DNA from: Acinetobacter sp.
GTDB lineage: Bacteria > Pseudomonadota > Gammaproteobacteria > Pseudomonadales > Moraxellaceae
DNA: 10,872 nt
Direction: 5' to 3'
Assembly: GCA_030152675.1 (NCBI GenBank)
Contig: JASLIY010000031.1
Span: forward strand, 1-10,872
Below the pieces are notes generated by a model, which had not been told where the DNA came from, searched no databases, and was given only the letters and a program-made list of their open reading frames with translations. Of this stretch, positions 5,995 through 10,872 are shown piece after piece (position 1 is the stretch's first letter; each line of letters starts with the position of its first letter). A program made the position numbers and the translations under genes.

Positions 5995-7302
5995 ATGTCG
6001 ACGAAAGCCCCAAGCGTTTCACCAAACCTGCTCCGTAGTAAACGTTTTGCCAGCATTGCACTGGTCATTGCGGTCATCACGTGGTTTGTATTGATGATCG
6101 TGGCCAAGCTGGTGCCTGATCAAGCCTGGTTGATTCATATCTTTATGTTGGGTGCTGAAGCAGGTGTAGTCGGCGGCTTGGCGGACTGGTATGCGATTAC
6201 GGTACTGTTCCGCAACCCCTTTGGTCAGATTCCCATTCCGAAGTTTTTAAAAGACCATACTGAGATTATTCCACGTAACAAAGCGCGTATTGCCGAGTCG
6301 ATGGGTAAGTTTGTACAAGAAAACTTTTTATCTCCCAAAGTGGTTGAACTCAGTTTACAGAAAACCGATCTGACCCTCGCGGTCGGCAATTGGTTGGCCA
6401 ATCCATCGAATAACCAACAAGTGGTTGATGTGATCCAACAAACCGTGCCGAAAGTTTTTGATTTCGTTGGGCAAGAACAGATTGGACACTTTATCCAAAG
6501 CAACAGTGTGCAATGGCTGCGCAGTACTCGGATCAATAGTCTGGCCAGTGAAATGTTACGTGCGGTCTTGGAAAATGACTTCCACCAAGATGTGTTACAA
6601 CGCGGTCTCGACCTCGCACATCAATGGATGCTACACAATCCTGATCAAACGCAGGAGCTGACCCGACGTCTGTTTAAAGAGCTGGGCGTATGGAAGCTTG
6701 CCAAGGGCGCCAGTTTCATCGGCATCGATGTGCAGCAACGTACCATTGATTCCTTGTTGGAAAAAGTCGAATCGATGCTCGCTGATCCTGAACATCCATT
6801 TCGACAAAAAATAGAGCAGACAGCGCAAGTATGGATGCAGCAATTGGCTGATCCCAACAGCATCGCCAGCCAACGCCTGAATGCCAATAAAGACGCCTTG
6901 CTCGACAGCACTGCGGTCTTGAACTTTATCAGCGGCGCTGTGGTGATCTTGTGTGATGCGATCAAAAAAGACCTGCTCAAACCGCAGTCGGATATCGCAA
7001 TGAATCTGCGTGTGGCGATCCAACAGGTTGGTGAAAACCTAATTGAAAACCAAGCGGTACGTACGCTCCTCAATGAGCGTATGAGTGAACTCGCGATTAA
7101 GTTGAGTGATGAATACAGTGAAAAAGTCATCCGCTTTATCAGCGAACGCATTCACGAATGGGATTCACGCGAGATGATCGACAAAATTGAAAATGAAGTC
7201 GGTAGTGATCTGCACATGATTCGCGTCAATGGTGTGGTGGTCGGTGCCTTTATCGGTCTGACCTTGGGCGTAATCCGTGCGCTGGTCGATGTGGCGTTTT
7301 AA
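5995..7302 (+). CDS. DUF445 family membrane protein (YjiN-like)
   Basis: A 435-residue protein. A hydrophobic segment at about 20-40 is followed by a second apolar stretch near 44-70 that contains the DUF445 hallmark GGLADWYAITVLFRNPFG (60-77), then 'IPIPKFLKDHTEIIPRNKARIAESMGKFV'. Residues about 110-400 are soluble and helical, with amphipathic stretches. A C-terminal hydrophobic segment at about 411-433 ('VNGVVVGAFIGLTLGVIRAL') would anchor the protein again. This fits the layout of DUF445 proteins such as E. coli YjiN, whose function is unknown. The body probably lies on one side of the inner membrane between two anchors. AGGAAG at 5985-5990 is a good ribosome binding site, although only four bases from the ATG. 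An out-of-frame ATG at 5991 lies between them. The gene directly follows the lipoprotein gene. Confidence 0.88.
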   Translation: MSTKAPSVSPNLLRSKRFASIALVIAVITWFVLMIVAKLVPDQAWLIHIFMLGAEAGVVGGLADWYAITVLFRNPFGQIPIPKFLKDHTEIIPRNKARIAESMGKFVQENFLSPKVVELSLQKTDLTLAVGNWLANPSNNQQVVDVIQQTVPKVFDFVGQEQIGHFIQSNSVQWLRSTRINSLASEMLRAVLENDFHQDVLQRGLDLAHQWMLHNPDQTQELTRRLFKELGVWKLAKGASFIGIDVQQRTIDSLLEKVESMLADPEHPFRQKIEQTAQVWMQQLADPNSIASQRLNANKDALLDSTAVLNFISGAVVILCDAIKKDLLKPQSDIAMNLRVAIQQVGENLIENQAVRTLLNERMSELAIKLSDEYSEKVIRFISERIHEWDSREMIDKIENEVGSDLHMIRVNGVVVGAFIGLTLGVIRALVDVAF

Positions 7303-7310
7303 GCGCTGCA

Positions 7311-7340
7311 TCACCCACCTTCCCCACCTCCTATTCCCTT
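7311..7340 (+). other. C-rich, G-free tract after the DUF445 gene
   Basis: Thirty bases contain no G and 17 C, directly downstream of the DUF445 stop and before the aminotransferase start at 7380. A C-rich, G-poor transcript segment is the known hallmark of Rho loading (rut) sites. No intrinsic terminator lies in this 77-base gap, so partial Rho-dependent termination here is possible. Confidence 0.3.
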
Positions 7341-7379
7341 GCACCCAATGCTGTAGCTCCGTTTCCAAAGGTTTCTCTT

Positions 7380-8537
7380 ATGATTGAATTGCACTCCAAA
7401 CTTCCGGCACAAGGGGTGACCATCTTCAGCCGCATGAGTGCGATGGCACAACGCCTGAATGCACTAAATTTATCCCAAGGCTTTCCGGACTTTCCCGCGC
7501 CTGAGGCCTTGCTTGATGCCTTGAGCCAAGCCACCCAATCTGGGCAAAATCAGTATCCACCCGGCGATGGCTTATTGGCTTTACGTGAACAATTGGCCTT
7601 ACAGTTTTTGCAACGCGATCAGCTGCAACTCGATCCAGTCAACGAAATCTGTGTCACCGCGGGCGCGACCATTGCGCTGTTCTGTGCCATACAGGCCTTG
7701 GTGCATGCTGGTGATGAAGTGATCATGTTTGATCCAAGCTACGACAGCTATGCACCGAGTGTGGCTTTGGTCGGGGGCAAAGCTGTACGCCTCAATTTGG
7801 ATGCACCGAGTTTTGCAGTGGACTGGAACCGTGTTGAGCAGGCGATTACTGACAAAACCCGGATGATCATCGTCAATACGCCGCACAATCCCAGCGGGGC
7901 GATCTGGCATGAGCAAGACTGGCAACAACTGATTGCGCTGATTCGCGATAAAAATATCTGGGTCTTGTCCGATGAAGTCTATGAACATCTGATTTACGAT
8001 GGGCAACAACATTGTTCTGCACTGCGTTTCCCTGAGCTGCGCCAACGCAGCATCGTGGTCGGCTCTTTCGGTAAGACCTTTCATGTCACTGGCTGGAAAA
8101 CCGGCTACTGCATCGCCGCACCACAATTGATGAGCGCATTTCGACAAATTTATCAATTCGCCAACTTTTGTGGTGTGACACCGGTGCAAGTGGCGCTAGC
8201 GCAGTTTATGCAGCAGCACCCTGAACATATTCAAGGCCTGTCTCAGTTTTATCAGCATAAACGCGACCTATTTGTCTCCGGTCTTGCAGCGTCCAAGTTT
8301 CGCTGTCTGCCAGCACAGGGGACTTTTTTTCAAATGGTCGACTATGGCGAATTGCGCCCCGAACTCGATGATATCGCCATGTGCCAATTTTTAGCTGAGC
8401 AACATAAAATTGTCGCAATTCCAGTGTCAGTGTTTTACCATCAGCCGCCTCAAAATTTGCGCCTGATTCGCTTCTGTTTTGCCAAACAAGAAGACACCTT
8501 ATTGCGTGCAGTCGACATCCTCAATCAATGTGCTTAG
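7380..8537 (+). CDS. ybdL: Methionine aminotransferase, YbdL-like (PLP-dependent, class I/II)
   Basis: A 385-residue fold-type I aminotransferase. The opening 'SKLPAQGVTIFSRMSAMAQ' and 'NLSQGFPDF' (30-38) match YbdL closely. Further landmarks are 'VTAGATIAL' (92-100, cofactor phosphate region), 'FDPSYDSYAP' (117-126), NTPHNPSG (166-173, with Asn170 next to the PLP ring), 'SDEVYEH' (197-203, with Asp198 pairing the pyridine nitrogen and Tyr201), SFGKTFHVTGWK (229-240, Lys232 as the Schiff-base lysine) and 'LRLIRFCF' (360-367, Arg364 for the substrate carboxylate). All catalytic residues are present. E. coli YbdL prefers methionine, with some activity on His and Phe; the same is expected here, giving 4-methylthio-2-oxobutanoate. 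A role in methionine salvage is inference. AAAGG at 7367-7371, eight bases before the ATG, supports the start. The protein is cytoplasmic. Confidence 0.92.
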   Translation: MIELHSKLPAQGVTIFSRMSAMAQRLNALNLSQGFPDFPAPEALLDALSQATQSGQNQYPPGDGLLALREQLALQFLQRDQLQLDPVNEICVTAGATIALFCAIQALVHAGDEVIMFDPSYDSYAPSVALVGGKAVRLNLDAPSFAVDWNRVEQAITDKTRMIIVNTPHNPSGAIWHEQDWQQLIALIRDKNIWVLSDEVYEHLIYDGQQHCSALRFPELRQRSIVVGSFGKTFHVTGWKTGYCIAAPQLMSAFRQIYQFANFCGVTPVQVALAQFMQQHPEHIQGLSQFYQHKRDLFVSGLAASKFRCLPAQGTFFQMVDYGELRPELDDIAMCQFLAEQHKIVAIPVSVFYHQPPQNLRLIRFCFAKQEDTLLRAVDILNQCA

Positions 8538-8598
8538 GCCATTGAGTGAGCTGCCGATGCATCTCTATGCTTTATCTGACTGGATTCTATAAAAATAT

Positions 8599-9966
8599 AT
8601 GCCACCTCGTCCGAATATGATTGATCACCCACAATTTTGGAAAGCATTCCTGTTATTTTTGCTGCCCTTAATTGCGACCAATATCTTGCAGAACCTCGCG
8701 GGCACGATTAATACCGTTTTTGTCGGTCAGATGATGGGGGTCGATGCGATTGCGGCGATCTCAGTTTTCTTCCCGATCATGTTTTTCCTTTTGGCCTTTA
8801 TTATCGGTCTATCCGCAGGCACCACGGTCTTGGTCGGCCAAGCTTGGGGCGCCAAAGATATCAACAAAGTACGCAGTATCGTGGGCTCGACTTTGTTTAT
8901 GACCTTGATCGGCGGCAGTATCATTGCTTTGCTTGGGGTAATCTTTGCCAAGCAAATTTTGTTGCTGTTGGGGGTCAGTGATCAAGTGATGCCGCTGTCC
9001 TTGCCCTATGTCAGATGGATGATGGCCGGTAGCCCATTGTTATTTGTCTATATCATCTATACCTCGATCTTACGCGGTGTTGGTGACAGTATTACGCCAC
9101 TGATTGCGCTCGGGCTGACCAGTATCATGGGCTTGCTGATCACGCCGGTGTTAATCGCGGGTTATTTCGGCTTTCCAGCCTTGGGCATCGTCGGCCCTGC
9201 AATCGCCTCAATTATTGGCTATGCAGCAGTGCTGATTTTTTTATATGTCTATTTGCTGAAAAAGAACCATCCGCTCAAACTCGATCGTTCGCTGATCCGC
9301 CAAATCCGCCATCAACCCCAGATCAGTGCTTTGATTCTGCGTTTGGGCATCCCCACTGGCATTCAAATGGTGACCAACTCGGTCGCAGGTTTGGTCATCA
9401 TCGGATTGGTCAACCAACACGGCTCTCATGCCACAGCAGCCTATGGTGCAGTCAATCAGGTGCTGAACTATATTCAGTTTCCAGCCTTATCAATTGCGAT
9501 TGCAGCCTCGATTTTTGCCGCCCAAGCCATTGGAGCAGGCAAGGCGCATTTGCTGTCCAAGGTCACTAAAACCGCTTTAATGCTGAATATCATCATTACT
9601 GGGATCTTGGTGACCTTGGCCTATCTGTTCTCCAAATATTTAATGGCCTTATTCATTACCGAACCTGATGTAATGGCACTTGGACAACAGCTGCTGTTTA
9701 TCGTGCTGTGGTCAATTTTGTTCTTTGGTGCGGCATCGATCTTTGCCTCGATTATGCGTGCAACCGGGACAGTGACTGTGCCAATGCTGATCAATATCTT
9801 GGCGATCTTGCTGATCGAAGTCCCCTGCGCTTATTACTTCAGCAGCATTTGGGGACTCAAAGGAATTTGGTATGCCTATGCACTGGCGTTCTTTCTGCTC
9901 TGCGTGATGCAGGCGCTGTATTATCAGTTTGTCTGGAAGAAAAAATCGATTCGAGTCTTGGTCTAG
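8599..9966 (+). CDS. MATE family efflux transporter
   Basis: A 455-residue, strongly hydrophobic inner-membrane protein, the usual MATE length, with about 12 membrane segments. The two homologous halves are visible: 'VLVGQAWGAKD' at 77-87 pairs with 'FAAQAIGAGKA' at 306-316, and 'ILRGVGDS' at 157-164 pairs with 'IMRATGTV' at 385-392. 'FPALGIVGPAIAS' (192-204) and 'GLKGIWYAYA' (419-428) likewise occupy matching places. MATE proteins export cationic drugs or metabolites using a Na+ or H+ gradient; the substrate and coupling ion cannot be read from this sequence. The start is uncertain: ATG 8599 (MPPRPNM) and ATG 8617 (MIDHPQF) are both possible, and neither has a clear Shine-Dalgarno sequence. 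The gene lies 61 bases after the aminotransferase and ends before a strong terminator. Confidence 0.92.
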   Translation: MPPRPNMIDHPQFWKAFLLFLLPLIATNILQNLAGTINTVFVGQMMGVDAIAAISVFFPIMFFLLAFIIGLSAGTTVLVGQAWGAKDINKVRSIVGSTLFMTLIGGSIIALLGVIFAKQILLLLGVSDQVMPLSLPYVRWMMAGSPLLFVYIIYTSILRGVGDSITPLIALGLTSIMGLLITPVLIAGYFGFPALGIVGPAIASIIGYAAVLIFLYVYLLKKNHPLKLDRSLIRQIRHQPQISALILRLGIPTGIQMVTNSVAGLVIIGLVNQHGSHATAAYGAVNQVLNYIQFPALSIAIAASIFAAQAIGAGKAHLLSKVTKTALMLNIIITGILVTLAYLFSKYLMALFITEPDVMALGQQLLFIVLWSILFFGAASIFASIMRATGTVTVPMLINILAILLIEVPCAYYFSSIWGLKGIWYAYALAFFLLCVMQALYYQFVWKKKSIRVLV

Positions 9967-10020
9967 ACCCGATTTTCGGATGGTTGCATCCGCATATTCG
10001 AGCACTACACATCAAAATGA

Positions 10021-10048
10021 AAAAAACCACTGCATGCAGTGGTTTTTT
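10021..10048. terminator. Bidirectional intrinsic terminator, perfect 28-base palindrome
   Basis: AAAAAACCACTGCA is followed immediately by its exact reverse complement. The hairpin has a CCACT/AGTGG-type stem and a T-run on the 3' side of either strand. It lies between convergent genes, the MATE transporter ending at 9966 and the short-chain dehydrogenase ending at 10167, and should terminate both. Confidence 0.92.
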
Positions 10049-10166
10049 AATTTGGATTTATCAAAGCGTGTTTTCTGTTGTTGCTATTGTTGCTCTCAAG
10101 TCTTAGTCAGCATCATGCAGCACCGTGAAGACACGACATCAATGCGAGGCTGATTTTAACCAGAAA

Positions 10167-10872
10167 TTAAAACTTTTTACTCATATTTGTGACGAAAGCC
10201 GTGACTTTCTGATAACCCGTCGGTAGGACGCGCTGCATAAAGTCCAAAGTCTTGGCATCGTTACCAATCAGCAAACGACGCTTGTCTTTTTGCACTGCCT
10301 CTAAAATCAGACGTGCCGCCTGTTCCGGTGGTGTTCGCAATAATTTATTAAATGACTTGATCGATTTTTCAGGATGCATGCCCAAGCTCTTGATACTGTC
10401 ATTCATCTTGGCAGCATTGGCGATATTGGTGCGAATGCCACCGGGGTGAACGCAGAGTGCGCTGACGCCACAGTTCTCCATATCAAGCTCTTGACGCAAA
10501 GACTCAGTAAAACCACGCACCGCAAACTTAGTCGCATTGTACGCAGATTGAGTCGGTTGCGCAGTGAGGCCAAATAGGCTGGAGATATTGATAATGTGGC
10601 CATCTTGGGTCTGTTTAATATAAGGTAAAAATTCTTTGGTGCCATAGACCACACCCCAAAAATTAATATTGACGATCCACTCCAAATCCTCGTAGCTGGC
10701 ACCTTCCACTGTAGAACCCAATGCCACACCAGCATTGTTAAAAATCATGTTGACTGAACCATGATGCTGCACCGTTTCTGCAGCCCATTTCTGCATCGCA
10801 ACACGATCGGCCACATCTAGTTTTTGCGTGGTGACGCGTACATCATAAGTTTTGAGTAATTCTGCGGTGCTC
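10167..10872 (-). CDS. Short-chain dehydrogenase/reductase, N terminus beyond the window
   Basis: The frame is open through the right edge, so the true start and the TGxxxGxG cofactor motif are not visible; 234 residues can be read, from codon 10871-10869. It begins 'STAELLKTYDVRVTTQKLDV'; the final 'LDV' lies where classical SDRs bind the adenine ring. Then come 'FNNAGVALG' (the NNAG motif), 'HIINISSLFG' (catalytic Ser), 'SAYNATKFAVRGF' (YxxxK, with the catalytic Tyr and Lys) and 'VHPGGIRTN' (PG motif). This is a complete classical SDR active site (Asn-Ser-Tyr-Lys). The substrate and NAD/NADP preference cannot be told because the Rossmann start is missing. A GTG at 10814 is in frame but lies inside the conserved core and is not the start. 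The stop is 118 bases from the shared terminator. Confidence 0.93.
   Translation of the reverse strand, partial: STAELLKTYDVRVTTQKLDVADRVAMQKWAAETVQHHGSVNMIFNNAGVALGSTVEGASYEDLEWIVNINFWGVVYGTKEFLPYIKQTQDGHIINISSLFGLTAQPTQSAYNATKFAVRGFTESLRQELDMENCGVSALCVHPGGIRTNIANAAKMNDSIKSLGMHPEKSIKSFNKLLRTPPEQAARLILEAVQKDKRRLLIGNDAKTLDFMQRVLPTGYQKVTAFVTNMSKKF

Noticed and set aside
7599..8189. A 196-codon minus-strand open frame opposite the methionine aminotransferase gene.
   Set aside because: It lies wholly within a well-supported gene whose catalytic motifs are all intact on the other strand. Its translation shows no family motif, so it is an antisense by-product.
10049..10166. A small RNA or short gene between the terminator and the dehydrogenase stop.
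   Set aside because: No hairpin with a U-tract, promoter-like boxes or plausible frame with a ribosome binding site was seen.

Overview
The window looks like an ordinary chromosomal segment of a gammaproteobacterium of the family Moraxellaceae, most likely Acinetobacter. This rests on recalled protein resemblance (a DsbB, a proteobacterial-type GshA, a YbdL-like aminotransferase, a DUF445 protein) and a moderate base composition. No species can be named without a search. There are no tRNA or rRNA genes, insertion sequences, phage genes, CRISPR repeats or plasmid genes.

Left block (1-971). On the minus strand, a YqiA-type alpha/beta hydrolase gene (651 to 67) is followed after 16 bases by the first codons of parE, which starts with GTG at 50 and runs off the window. 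The yqiA-parE order is also found in Escherichia coli. A 263-base region with two short dyads separates this block from a plus-strand lipase-like gene (972-2303).

Middle block (2304-4694). A bidirectional hairpin terminator (2361-2387) lies between the lipase-like gene and a minus-strand pair, gshA then dsbB, 39 bases apart. This pair joins glutathione synthesis in the cytoplasm to reoxidation of the periplasmic disulfide catalyst DsbA. The gap upstream of gshA is shared with a divergent plus-strand gene and carries a nested inverted repeat.

Right block (4695-9966). Five plus-strand genes follow: a DUF924 protein, an outer-membrane-type lipoprotein with a His/Tyr/Pro-rich segment, a DUF445 membrane protein, a methionine aminotransferase of the YbdL type, and a MATE efflux transporter. 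The lipoprotein and DUF445 genes are 13 bases apart and are probably co-transcribed. A long imperfect hairpin sits just before the lipoprotein gene, and a G-free, C-rich tract follows the DUF445 gene. A perfect 28-base palindromic terminator (10021-10048) closes the block. A minus-strand short-chain dehydrogenase, cut by the window end, converges on it.

I found no clear new biological system. The best leads are the uncharacterised lipoprotein-DUF445 pair, the structured leader in front of it, the lipase-like protein with its long N-terminal region, and the inverted repeat between gshA and the DUF924 gene.
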